Source of the DNA: Purshia tridentata
Lineage: Eukaryota > Streptophyta > Magnoliopsida > Rosales > Rosaceae
Direction of reading: 5' to 3'
DNA length: 64,000 bases
NCBI GenBank assembly: GCA_003254885.1
Contig: QANT01008786.1
Span: 1 to 64,000 of the forward strand
In this document: positions 1 to 12,200 of the stretch, piece after piece
Position numbering within the stretch: the first letter of the stretch is position 1
Layout: the number at the start of each line of letters is the position of its first letter
The notes under the pieces: generated by a model
Told to the model about the DNA's origin: nothing
The model's database searches: none
Seen by the model: only the letters and a program-made list of their open reading frames with translations
Program-made: the position numbers and the translations under genes

Positions 1-1640
1 TAATAGATTGTTTTATAAGAGTTCTTATATTAAACAAGTGAAGTATGATTTGTCGACGTTATGTTAAATTTTAACTTTAAGATTTTGAGCTATACTCAAA
101 GTTTTAGAGTTAAAATATAATATGCAGCATTCAAAAGTCTCATTATACACTCTAGTAGGCTATATAGTAAACCTGCAGGCAAATTGGTGAAAAATAAGAT
201 GAGGAATAAGATGGATTTGGGTGAGGTTTTTATTTTGTTTTAGGAGTTAGTAATTTAAAATGGGTTATTGGATAATAAAATAGGCATGAGTGAATCAAAA
301 TATTATATTAAATTAACAGCTCTTATAACACAATAATTCATAATTAGTCCCTCACATTAGCCATTATGGTATAAGTTAACCACGTACTCTCACTCTAATT
401 TTAACTTGAAATGATATGGTTCCAAAAAAATAATATTTCATGTAGCCCTAATAATACTATTTTCCTTTCATTTGAAAAAATAACACTATTTTCCTTTTCT
501 ATATTTTAAAAAAAACTTAACATAAACCATAAACGTGACACTTAATGACTTTTTAAAGGGGTCATCATGACCAACTAACTTTGATTTAGTTTTCGATATA
601 AAAAACAAAACTATTAATTTAGTTTAGTAATACTTTTATCTACAATATTATATTAGCCTCAAGTTTAATAACTATTGAAGGACGTGGGATGTTGGACGAG
701 ATTCTTAGTCCTAAAATTGTAAAAATTAATGTTATTATTCAGTTAGCATTAAAACTTAAGAGGAGTGTTTTAAAATTAAATTTCTACTAAGTTAATACGC
801 AAGTAATCATCTAATTATTTAAGTGGTCACGTGATATAATCTTATAATTCAATTTATTCATTTTTGAAATAATATTATTATTGAAAATAAAACTGTTTCT
901 AGTTTACTATTTTAGTCAAACTTTTGCATTTTTAAAAATGGAAATGAATATGAAATTTCTTAAATTTTATTTCGAGAAACAAAAGCCAATTAAAAGTAGA
1001 GGTGCAAACTCGGGCAAGTTGAAAACTTGACTCATGCTCGATTTTTTCGAGTTCAGTTTAGACAGTTTACAAATAAGTGAACTCACTACAAATCAACCTC
1101 AATTTGGGTTGGGCTCTGGTTGAGTTCGAGTTGCTCAATATTTAAGTTGGACTTAACTCACAAAATCAAAGAACAATTTCAACTTTGAAAAAAAAATCAT
1201 AATAAACATAACACAAATAAAAATAACAATATCACAACCATATTGTTACTAAACACCATAGTTTAGGTTTTGTTCCACAAAAATATATATAAATAATTAA
1301 ATACATATATGGACCTCTTTTTAATATTTAGTTCATCTTCAATAATAATATATAAAATAAAGATTATATTATTAATTTAAACTAAAATATAATCTAACAA
1401 AAAATGTAATATGACATACATATTGTAATTTGTAGCATAATATTAATTCAAATCGGGTTAAGAATTCGAATTGAAATTAATAATATATACGTGTGTGGTA
1501 GTGTGGTACTATTCTGGTCCAACACAATATTATTATTATTTTCCTAAGCCGCAGTATTTAGTGGAACTCTCAAAAATAAAAAAATAAAATAAAGAAAGTG
1601 AAAATGAAACAAATAAAACGTCTCATTACGGAGACACACG
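1..1640. other. AT-rich intergenic DNA
   Basis: No supported gene is seen. The stretch is strongly AT-rich. Around 1010-1150 a slightly GC-richer patch of alternating 'gagttcgagttg'-like phrases resembles old, degraded transposon sequence, but no termini can be defined. Confidence 0.5.
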
Positions 1641-1989
1641 AATATTAATTCCAACTAAGTGAAAGTGGTGGTGGCTGCTGCTCCCTTCACGCCCATTTTA
1701 CACATCTCGTCGCCGATCCGATTCCCACCCAAACTGCCAACCAGGTTCGCCTTTCTCCCATATCCTTAATTTATCCTACGGATTACGATCTGATTTTTTA
1801 TGCTTAATCGTTAATATTTGCTTCTAATCCATATTTTGTTCGCTTTTTTGTTTTACTTTCCGTGTATTTGCATATTTCAAGTAATAATATTGTTCGTCCT
1901 CATCTGCTCAGTCCTCGCACTGGTAATTTCCATTTCCTAAATATCTATTTTTATGGTGGTCAGTGTGATTTTGCGTAAAAGAGACAAAG

Positions 1990-4971
1990 ATGTTGGGGGT
2001 TTTAAGGCAAAAAGTGGGAGCTGGAACCTCATCTGTTATGGTACGCCCTTATATGTTTTGTTTCCAATTATATACAATGGTTTTGATATGTAAAACACTT
2101 TATTGATTTACCCTTGGTATGATATGTTTGTTCAATCTTGCGATGCTTCAGCTTTTGGGGCAGTCCATGCAGAGGATCTCCCCCGCCGCATCGGCATTGA
2201 GAGGTTTCGCATCTGCCGGAAAAGAGGTAATTTTAGTTTTGGATTCCACTTGCTCCTTTCAATCTTTCTGTCATTTACTTAAAAACCCAGTATCAGATTC
2301 CCAATTTATTGGGTTACTTGTTGTAAAGAGAAAATTTATCTTGTTTTCTCGTCTTGCTGATGCTGAGTGGCACTTAATATTGTTTTGAAATGAAAATTGT
2401 GCTCACAGATGATGGTGAGGGATGCTCTAAACTCTGCACTTGATGAGGAAATGTCTGCGGATCCAAAAGTGTTTTTGATGGGTGAAGAGGTGAGGAGCAT
2501 GAATTGCTTTTCGTTTTGTGGGATATGAGAAACCAATAATATTTATTTCATAACCTTGATCACTGCTCTTTCTGCTGTGCAGGTTGGGGAATATCAAGGT
2601 GCTTACAAGGTTAGAATTATTATTGCAGAAATGCATTTGAATTTTTGTTTTCATTTTATCTAAGAATCCACATGAACTTACATGTGTCTGACAATTTACG
2701 TTTATTCTCCATCATATATAGATATCTAAAGGACTTCTGGACAAGTATGGCCCTGAGAGGGTTCTTGATACCCCAATAACAGAGGTTATTCCTCTTACTT
2801 GACATGCCATGCATATTCTATTTTGTTTTCTTATGTGGGTCCTTGAAATCATTGATGTTCTTCCCCTTTCTCTATGACTCTCCTAAACTTAAGGACCTAA
2901 GGTTATGTTTGGACTGTTTGTTTATTACATTGGTAACAGTTGCTGACTGACCTCGTTTATTTCAAAAATGTTATGCAGGCTGGGTTTACTGGGATTGGAG
3001 TTGGTGCTGCTTACTATGGGTTGAAACCTGTTATAGAGTTTATGACCTTTAACTTCTCTATGCAGGTTGGAGGATTTCTGTTTCTGATATAGTTTTTCTT
3101 TCATCTTTTTAACTGGAGTTCTAATGTTATAGTTAATGGTTGATGACCAACAAGGGTTTTGTTGCAGGCAATTGACCACATCATTAATTCTGCTGCAAAG
3201 TCAAATTATATGTCTGCTGGCCAAATAAATGTGCCTATTGTATTCAGAGGACCAAATGGTGCTGCTGCTGGTGTCGGTGCTCAGCACTCTCAAGTATTGT
3301 TCCTTGGGCCCTTTTCTTTGACATATCTTGATTACTTTGTTACATTGTCTTCTTTCATATCATATGTTAGCATTGAGTTTAGCCTGATCTATTCTTTACA
3401 GACCGCATTTTTAGGCTTCATTTCTCAGTGAATAGAGAATGAATACTTACAATTTAACATCTGCTTTTTATCTAGTGTTATGCAGCATGGTTTGCTACCT
3501 GCCCTGGGTTGAAAGTTTTGGCCCCTTATTCATCTGAAGATGCTCGTGGACTGCTAAAAGCTGCCATCAGGGACCCTGATCCTGTTGTTTTTCTTGAAAA
3601 TGAGTTGCTGTAAGTAACTCTCAGCTAGGGGATTGTGATGTTCATGTTTGTTATCATGTCAAATATTATTGTTTTGATGTAAATTTTTGTTTCAGATACG
3701 GTGAGTCATTTCCTGTTTCAGCTGAAGTTCTTGATTCCAGTTTTTGCCTTCCAATAGGGAAAGCTAAGGTGATCACTAAGCTAATGAAATGCATCTGAAG
3801 ATGATTGTCAATGACTCAATTCCACTTTGTTGTACCCTCTATCATTGATGATTGCCTTCTAATTATATATATTTAAACACAGATTGAGAGAGAAGGGAAG
3901 GATGTTACTATTACAGCTTTTTCAAAAATGGTCGGATATTCTCTACAGGTTTGTTTACTATACCTTTTTAGGCTGCCTGGATGTGGTGTATGTATATAGC
4001 AGGATCTAATTTATAGGAAATTATGTTTTTGTCACACTTTTTCTGGCGTTGAGAGATTGTATAACGTGGATTTCTCTAGCCACTTCTATAAAATTCTTGA
4101 TTCTATTTCTGGATGGCAGTCACACACACACACACTTTCTCTCTCTCTCTCTCTCCCCCTGCGTCCCTCTCCCTCTTTTTGCGGGGCCCTTTCCTTTACT
4201 CCCCCTTATTGTTGTGAATTAATTCTATTGCTCGGTTTTCAGGCGGCTGACATACTTGCTAAGGAAGGAATCAGTGCTGAGGTAACTTTACATCGGAAAC
4301 AGCTCAATATTTATCTTAAATAGTTTGTACTTTAGTAATAGAGGCAGTATTGACTATTTTTTTATTTATCATTATAGGTCATAAATTTGCGGTCAATTCG
4401 TCCTCTGGACAGGGCCACAATCAATGCTTCAGTCAGGAAAACTAACAGGCTGGTCACAGTTGAAGAAGGGTTTCCTCAGCATGGTGTTGGTGCTGAAATC
4501 TGGTCTGTCCCTTTACACTGATATATGTTCCCCGTTGAGTGATTTTCAGACACCATGTATACTTACACTATACTTATGAACAGCACATCTGTTATTGAGG
4601 ATAGCTTTGGTTATCTTGATGCACCAGTTGAGAGAATTGCTGGGGCTGATGTTCCGATGCCTTATGCAGCCAATTTGGAGAGATTGGCTGTTCCTCAGGT
4701 GAGTTCCTCTCTCATGTTTATGGTTTGGTATTTATAATAGTGTATGATGTATTGCTATAGTTTCCATTTAAATGAGGTTGAACTGTCTTATAGTTGGTCA
4801 ATAGGTGCAATAGGTGTTTAGTTGCTGAAATTTTTCCATTTGTTTGGTTATCTTGTCAATAAGTTGTATCGCCTCTTACATCATTGTTAATTGGTTTTAC
4901 AGGTTGAAGATATTGTTCGTGCAGCAAAGAGAGCGTGCTACAGAGCTGTGCCATTGGCTGCAAGTGCTTAA
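1990..4971 (+). CDS. PDHB: Pyruvate dehydrogenase E1 component subunit beta, mitochondrial
   Basis: This is the beta subunit of the E1 enzyme of the mitochondrial pyruvate dehydrogenase complex. With the alpha subunit it decarboxylates pyruvate using thiamine diphosphate and passes the acetyl group to E2. Fourteen exons join cleanly: 1990-2040, 2152-2226, 2409-2489, 2583-2609, 2722-2784, 2979-3065, 3168-3293, 3476-3609, 3696-3768, 3883-3948, 4243-4281, 4378-4502, 4584-4698 and 4903-4971. All have GT-AG borders and total 376 codons, the usual family length. The first ~35 residues are rich in Arg/Ser/Ala and look like a mitochondrial presequence. The family block [16 protein letters not shown] lies near residue 65. 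The C-terminal part carries [20 protein letters not shown]. The upstream GC-richer stretch 1660-1745, followed by a GT donor, is a likely 5' UTR exon. No lesion is seen. The mitochondrial rather than plastid form is inferred from overall resemblance. Confidence 0.95.
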
Positions 4972-5640
4972 TGTTAGCATTTCAATGCAGAAACTTCTCC
5001 AGATCCAGGTTAGTTATATCGTTCATGTTTATTTGTACTTGGAAATTTTTGGTTTTCTACCTCCATTTGTCAATTATGAGTTCAATGGTTCATAGAATGA
5101 GTTGGCCTTTAGTTAAGCGAGTCTCTTATTTGTGGAAAATGTTCTTTTATTTTTTCTAGCAGGAGATATAGAGATTGTACATTATTTCTCTTGTCATTCT
5201 GTCTGGGGAGGATGTGCTTGTCAAATAACTGGGAGATCATCCTGTGCGGGGAGGAACTGCTCGTCCAATAACTTGGAGAACACTGACAAGAGCGAGGAAT
5301 TGTTTTTGACTCTGTTTTGTTGCTTATATTTGTGGTTGTCAACATTAAACCTATTTTATTTTGGAAGCCAATTTCAGGGTTATCTACCTTAATTTCTACC
5401 ACACCATTTTATTTGAGGAAGGTTTATCGTGCTCCTTCAGTGTTTGTCTTCCAATGATTTTTGTCCAATTTAGTGACTTTCATTTAGTTATGCCTGATTG
5501 ATGTACTCTGCAGAGGCTTATGATTGTTAGAACCAAATATAAGTAATAAAAAAATTAGAAATTATAAAAAAAAAGCATTTGAATTTTGAAACTAATGATA
5601 ATCTCTGACTCTCTGTGCATTTAGTTTTATTGATTCCTTA
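4972..5640 (+). other. 3' UTR of the PDH beta gene with a probable UTR intron
   Basis: After the stop codon a donor (CCAG|GTTAGT at 5008/5009) and an acceptor (TTTCTAGCAG ending at 5162) would remove a ~150-bp intron from the 3' UTR. The following ~350 bp show no gene. Intron use is inferred from splice-like sites only. Confidence 0.4.
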
Positions 5641-5792
5641 GAGCGTGTACAATGGGAAAAAGCTGATAATTATGCTAAATGTTAAATTTTTAGTTTTTTG
5701 TTATAGCTTTTATGGTTTTTGCCATAGAAAAATTATAATTTTTTATTCAATTAATGAGGACAAGTTGTGTAAAAAACATCTGACTCCAACAC

Positions 5793-6101
5793 TCACATAA
5801 AGTTTAATTCTCTTTTTTGATTTACATGTTCAACTTGTTTGCTCAACCAACTAAATCTTACTAACAAACATTAATTTTTTCTTTCTTCTGTTTTTTTTTT
5901 AATGTGAAATTATAAATTTCTTGGCATTCACAATAGTATACACTCACATAAAGTTTAATTCTCTTTTTTGATTTATATGTTCAACACTCTCTCTCTTCTT
6001 TGTTTGCTCAACCAACTAAATCTTACTAACAAACATTAATTTTTTCTTTCTTCTGTTTTTTTTAATGTGAAATTATAAATTTCTTGGTATTCACAATAGT
6101 A
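5793..6101. repeat. Direct tandem duplication, unit about 150 bp
   Basis: The block beginning CACTCACATAAAGTTTAATT at about 5793 recurs at about 5942 and runs to the phrase ATTCACAATAGTAT in both copies. The copies differ by a short CT-rich insertion in the second and by a few substitutions. No coding potential is seen. Confidence 0.85.
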
Positions 6102-6372
6102 TTAAATTGACTAATAAAGACATTAATTATTACAAAATAAAATAAAATAAAATTCACCCAACATTATTTCTAAATCCACTTCTACAGTACCTTTTTTATT
6201 TAAAAATAAAAAAAACAAAAATATTATAAAAAAAACCCATCGTCACCGCCACCCAGCCCCCGCCATTCCGGCCAGCAGCCCTCCACCTACCCCTCTCTCT
6301 CTCTCCTTCGCCCTCCCCACTCACACCATCGTCAATGCTGCCAAAATCTTCTCCGATTCCGGCTACACCTCC

Positions 6373-6899
6373 ATGGCTGTCACCCACGTACCGACCCGTA
6401 TTATAGTACGTAGTCATCATGATGACGACACCCAACCTCCTCCACATCTTCGCCCCAGAGCTCCGGTCCCTTGGTCCACTGGCCTCTGTGACTGCTTCTC
6501 CGATCCCAAAAACTTTAAGTGCCACTGCTACCTCTTAAGATTCAATTAAACCCATTTACTTTACTTAACAATTGTTTGTTATGAATTGCAGGTTGCATAA
6601 CATTTTGGTGCCTAGGCATCACTTTTGGCAGAATTGCAGAGATTGTCGATAAAGGCTCTACTTGTAATGAAGTTTGCTTTTTCCTTTTTAATTTCTGATA
6701 GAATTGCCTGGTAATTGAATGATTGATGGTGTTAATAGCAGCTTGTGGTGCAAGTGGAGCCTTGAATACACTGTTTGCTTGTGTGACAGATTGTCCATGC
6801 TTCTATTCATGCTTCTACCGCTCCAAGATGAGACAGCGATACACGCGGGAGGGGAGCTCTTGTGGGGAGCTTTTAGTTGAAAATACAATGGTTATTTAA
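6373..6899 (+). pseudogene. PLAC8 / plant-cadmium-resistance-like gene, broken
   Basis: Three exon-like pieces spell a PLAC8-domain protein of the plant PCR/FW2.2-like group, small membrane proteins linked to metal transport or organ size. Piece 1 (6373-6514) ends in PWSTGLCDCFSDPKN. Piece 2 (6592-6663) reads CITFWCLGITFGRIAEIVDK. Piece 3 (6742-6899) reads SCGASGALNTLFACVTDC and then YSCFYRSKMRQRY. The phases fit: Asn-T|GT-TGC between pieces 1 and 2, and T|CT between pieces 2 and 3. Signs of decay: the donor after piece 1 reads TTAAGT where GTAAGT is expected; the family CPC motif is CLG here; and the reading stops at 6899, before the usual Cys-rich tail. Traces of the missing tail may persist to about 7010. 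The proline-rich N-terminal part is open upstream to at least 6231 in the same frame, so the true start is unknown. A divergent working gene cannot be excluded, but the lost donor argues against it. Confidence 0.78.
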
Positions 6900-7039
6900 A
6901 AAAAACCATCTGAAGTTTCTTGGGTTATTGTTAAATTTAGACATGATATATATATATGCAAAAACAAAGTAGTTTTCTCAGCCGATTTGGTTGGGGCATG
7001 GCAGGGTGAAACCCTCTTAAGATTCTGTCAAGTCTCAAC

Positions 7040-8366
7040 TGCAAGACAATCAAGTTTGTGTTTATATAAGAGAAGGTGGTAGGTATCAATATCCCACTCA
7101 ACACTGGTATTGTTGGGATGGTATGAAACGTAATTATTTAAAAAGGTTGGAGTACGTTCAAGTTATAATGGTCAAGTTCCACTGCTGGGGTACGTGGTGG
7201 GTTGCGTAAGGCTTCTTCTTATATATATATTGCCCCAACAACCACAGCACTAGCTACCTTCCCAATATTTAATTTTGATGCAGTGTACCATCTATAAAAA
7301 ACGTATGCCTGTGCTGTGCCTGTGCGTGAAAGTCATGCCAACAACAGAACAAAGAGGCAATAAATTAAGGGAAAGAAGAAGAAGAGATCGAAGACCACAC
7401 CTACACCAACACCCTCCTCATAAGTCACAACAGTTGATCCTGTAAATGCAGGCAGAAATTGATACACCATCGACAACATGATCATGATATGTATCTCGCG
7501 AGTAGTAGCAGAAATTTGATGGCCTCTCTCCTTGCTCAAAGTTTCAAACACATTACAATATACATATGCTTATACTGCGTAAAACTCAACTATTTTAAGC
7601 TTTTAGTAGTCACCGTTGTTTTATTTGTTTAAATAATTTTGTAGTCCGACTTTCTGTACCATATACCTAATTTCCAGCTCCCCAGCATAAATAATTGAAT
7701 TCGTCAAGGAAAGCCAACGTTTGTCTATAAAGCCTGATCTTAATTGTCTACAAATTTGGCCCAGAATTTGTAGACTATACAGAGTATACATATAGGTAGC
7801 TAATTGAGAATCATAGTGCCAACAGCATAGTTTTAAACGCTTTATCACCCACAAATTTGCACCTTAATCATAAATATAGTAGGACAAATAAAGACAAACA
7901 TTCTTTAAAATACAAAGACGTCTCATTCTCATCACTGTCGTAATGGGTTTGATTAGGACATCCTTGACAGTTAACAAAAAAGTGACTGCAAGATACCCAT
8001 CCTTGGAGAATTGGAGCTGCAAATTGTCAAAACTCAGAAGACTCAAAGGGTAATTGGTACAAATTAAAAGAGACTTGGGCCTTAAGAAAACGAAACGCGC
8101 ATTGTTGACCCCAAACAAAACAATTAAGGTCTTTCTTTTCTTTTCAATAATTCCACCTATACGGCTATAATAGTATATATTCTTTATTCATTATTAATTC
8201 ATGCATTCATTCCCTTGGAGGCTTGGAGTTTTCAACTTGTTCATGGCCTTCTCATGGGTACAGTCACAAGGGAGACTTTGACGCCGCAACTTGGGAAACA
8301 TTCAAACAAACACAGAAGATAACCACGTAAGCTCTATTGTCCCATTTTCAGTATTTTTTTGTAATT
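7040..8366. other. Intergenic, no supported gene
   Basis: Small open frames on the minus strand (for example 7333-7551 and 7864-8118) match no family I recognise and lack a clear gene structure. A TATA-like run lies at about 7220-7230. Confidence 0.4.
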
Positions 8367-8757
8367 AGTAACTGCTCATCGACTCATATTAAAAACATAC
8401 AGAGCTCAAGAACTCCAAGAAACGTAATTATGAATAAGAAAAAGAAAAAAAAAAAAAAGTGAACATAACAGGGTGACACGGCAGAATTCAAATCAATTGG
8501 TCAGCCAACTTGCTCGTAGCAGTTACTTGACCTGAGTCAACCAAAAGATGGTCAATCTTACAAGTAACTGCTCATCGACTCATATTAAAAACATACAAAG
8601 CTCAAGAACTCCAAGAAACGTAATTATGAATAAGAAAAAGAAAAAAAAAAAAAGAAGTGAACATAACAGGGTGACACGGCAGAATTCAAATCAATTGGTC
8701 AGCCAACTTGCTCGTAGCAGTTATTGACCTGAGTCAACCAAAAGATGGTCAATCTTA
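8367..8757. repeat. Direct tandem duplication, unit about 196 bp
   Basis: The segment starting AGTAACTGCTCATCGACTCA at 8367 is repeated at 8563. It includes an internal poly-A stretch, the phrase GGGTGACACGGCAGAATTC and the end phrase GATGGTCAATCTTA. The copies are nearly identical (a C/T change, a small poly-A length change and one dinucleotide loss), so the duplication is recent. The unit contains TTGACC/GTCAA W-box-like cores but no gene. Confidence 0.9.
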
Positions 8758-9245
8758 CTTATTTTTCGCAACAGTTACTTTCTTTTCTGTGTAATAACTA
8801 ATAAACAAAGACTAAAAAAGATAAATTTGACCATTTTTTTTTGCTGGACATAAAAAAGATAAATTGACCAGTTTACCATCGATAATTAAATTTAATTAAC
8901 CAACATGTTTCTCGTACTTGCTGTTTAAAGCTAATTTCCCTAGTAAACAAAATAAAAAAATTGTCTAAATTATAATTCTGACATCAATAACAATAAGCAT
9001 TTAATTATTATTGATTTGTCAGAATGAACAAAAACATAGAATGATAGAAGTTGCTCCAATTCATTCATATTAAACTTGTTTCTTCTTCTTCTTCATCTTC
9101 TTTAGCGTTGTGTTGAATTGAATTCGCAGAGAAAGAAAGCATTTCAAAGAAAAGCATAACATAGCTTAGAGAGAGAGAGAGAGAGAGTCTTTTGGTTCAG
9201 TCTCTGCCTTTTAATTCCTTAAGATCAGAGACAGAGAGGAAGGCG

Positions 9246-12200
9246 ATGAAAACCTCTCTCAGAAAGTTGCGGGGTCTCGCACTTCACAAGCAAGATGCTA
9301 AGGACCGGAGAGATCTTAAGCCTTTGGCCCAATTGGACGAGCTAGCTCAGGCTTCGCAGGTACGCTTCTTCTTTCTTCTCTTTTTCGTTGCTCAAAATTT
9401 ACAACAACAGAACAAAGCTTCGAACTTTAAGGCTTGAAACGTAGAATTATAATTCTAAGGTTTTGACGATGGCGGAGTCGGTTATTTGGGGCTTGAAATT
9501 TTGGTCGTGGATCTGGACCTTGACCTAACCTGAAATTACTTGCTGAAATTGTGTTTTAATTGCCAATTTAAACTCTTTTTACCTTTTTATTGGTATCAAC
9601 TTGGTAGATGTGTTTCATGTATAATTGTGTTATTATCAGTCTCGTTGTTGCTTGTTTGCATGAATTTGGTAATCACTTATATATGATTTATTTGGCCTTT
9701 TTCATACAGGACATGCAAGATATGAGGGATTGCTATGATAACTTACTTTCTGCAGCTGCAGCCACAGCAAATAGCGCTTATGGTATTCTTTTTCTGTTTA
9801 TTTTGTACTTATTTGAATGTTTTCTACACTTTGGGCTGTGTGTAATGAAGTACTATTCTTACACATTGCAATTTATTTGTAGAATTTTCAGAGTCATTGC
9901 GTGAAATGGGTTCTTGTCTTCTTCAGAAAACTGCACTAAATGAAGATGAAGAAAGTGGTAAAGCGATTTAGAACCCTCTTATGCTTCTATTTCCTTTTTT
10001 TTCTTTACTTTAAGTAATAGGTGTTATTTGTTTCAATTCGGAAAATAAGCAAAATGTAAGTTTTGTTTGTCTCTGGCGTCCAAGTCACTTAAAATGTTTA
10101 TGTGGAATTATATTGAATCATGCTCATGGTGAATGTTTTAATCTTCAAATTTAAGTTAAAAGAAAATCAACATTGAAGTTTTAGGACCATAGCCTTTTGG
10201 GTTTGTCTTGGAAGTCGGAGAAATGGCTGTTTTTTTCCCCTCTAGAGTCATATGCTTTCATTTTTATCTATCTCAATTCTTCAAGTAGGCTTGTTCTTTT
10301 TTATTAACGCTAGATTTTCTTTCATGTACGTAGTTGTATCAGACAAGCTAGTTGACCTGGGTTTCTTCGAGTATTGTAGGGATGCAAATTTCTTTTTATC
10401 TGTTTCCAATTACCTCATCTCTCTCTCTCTCTCTCTTTCTCCCCCTTTACCTCCCCCCTCCCTCTCCCACACACACACACACCCCGAAAAATAAATATGT
10501 ATATGTATGCGTCCTTGTGTATGTATTTATAACATGATGGTACTAGATTCATCCCAAGTTTTTGGTACAAAAATCTATACTTGGATCTGATCTATCCAAT
10601 TTGGGGAAAATTGACAATTCTTTTTTCTTTCCCCTAATTCTCTTGCAGGTAAAGTTCTATTAAAGCTTGGGAAATTGCAATTTGAACTCCACAAACTTGT
10701 TGATAGCTATGTGAGGCTTCATTGTTATGATTAAAATAGTTTATAAACCTTTCATTGGGTTTGTCCTACTTATAAATTTTAACTTATTTCTTTGCATGTT
10801 GCAGCGCTCTCATATATTCCAGACAATCGCAGTTCCGTCAGAGTCTCTTCTTAATGAACTTCAAACAGTTGAGGTGTGTTTGCTTGTACTCAATGATCTA
10901 ATAAGCTTATAGCCAACGTTCTGTTGACATTTTTTCATGCATAAATTCTGCATTGTCCTAGGTGTTTCCATCCTCTATGTTAGTTAACTTTTTCTTTAGT
11001 ATTGGTCATCATTGTTTCCTTTTTATTTTTTTATTTTTTTTATATGTTAACTATTAGTTTGTCCAAATAATGTCTGTTGTTTAAATTATTAACATATGCC
11101 CCAAAAGGTTTAATTTGCATTGGCATACTTTTTAAATAATGGTTATTGCTTATGTGCATACATTGTTTTGCACTAGTAAAAGTCAATGATGTTTTTTTCC
11201 TTCATATTGATGCAGGAGATGAAGCGCCAATGTGATGAAAAAAGGTCTTTTATCAAATAAATACATTTGTATGTCTTTTTTTTTATATGAATGTCTTCTC
11301 ATATGGTGCATGCCATGATCTACAGAGATGTATATGAGTATATGATAAAGAGACAAAAAGAAAAAGGGAGATCAAGAGTTGGAAAAGGAGAAAGCTTTTC
11401 TATGCAGCAAATACAACTGGCTCGTGATGAATATGATGAGGAGGCAACATTATTTGTTTTCCGGTTGAAATCTCTGAAGCAAGGACAATCTCGTAGTCTT
11501 CTCACACAGGCAGCTCGTCATCATGCTGCTCAGGTTTTTGTTTATTTTTCCTTCAGTTTCCCTGGTTGTTCCTCATCTTCATCAAAATGTTCTTATTCTT
11601 TATTTTCTGCTTGAAACAGTTGTGCTTCTTCAAGAAGGCACTTAGGTCTGTTGAGGCAGTAGAGCCACATGTGAAATTGGTAACTGAACAGCAGCATATT
11701 GATTACGAGTTCAACGGGCTAGATGATGAAGGGGATGGTGACAATGATGATGATGACAATGATGATGATGATAGCTATGATGTCAATGATGATGGAGAAT
11801 TGAGCTTTGACTATGGACAAAATGACCGAGAGCAAGATGTTTCTACATCACAAAACTTGATGGAGGTCTTACTACAGTTTAATCTGCTCAAATTAAACAG
11901 CATATATTCCCTTGAAATGCATTTAAAAAGCATACAATATAGAGTTTGGAGAACCAACTGTACATGCATACACTAAAATAAGTCATCCACATGATGGCCA
12001 AAAAGAAAAGTCATAATATATTTATGCTGCATGCACCAAACTTCGAAACACTTTTGACCAAGCTATGGCCAAAATGGGGAAAAGAAAATTTCAAAACAGC
12101 TATATGTCATGCATGAATTTTTACTAACAATTTGCATATATTAACTCGTATAAGCCTGAGAGTATTTTGTGCTAAACAGTGATTTCAGATGCAATTTTAC

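Noticed and set aside
6196-6525. 109-codon minus-strand Gly-rich frame
   Set aside because: Antisense of the PLAC8 relic and its proline-rich upstream part; no recognisable domain.
7333-7551. 72-codon minus-strand frame ending in a hydrophobic run
   Set aside because: No homology recognised, no splice or promoter context; the hydrophobic end comes from an AAG/GAA purine run read in antisense.
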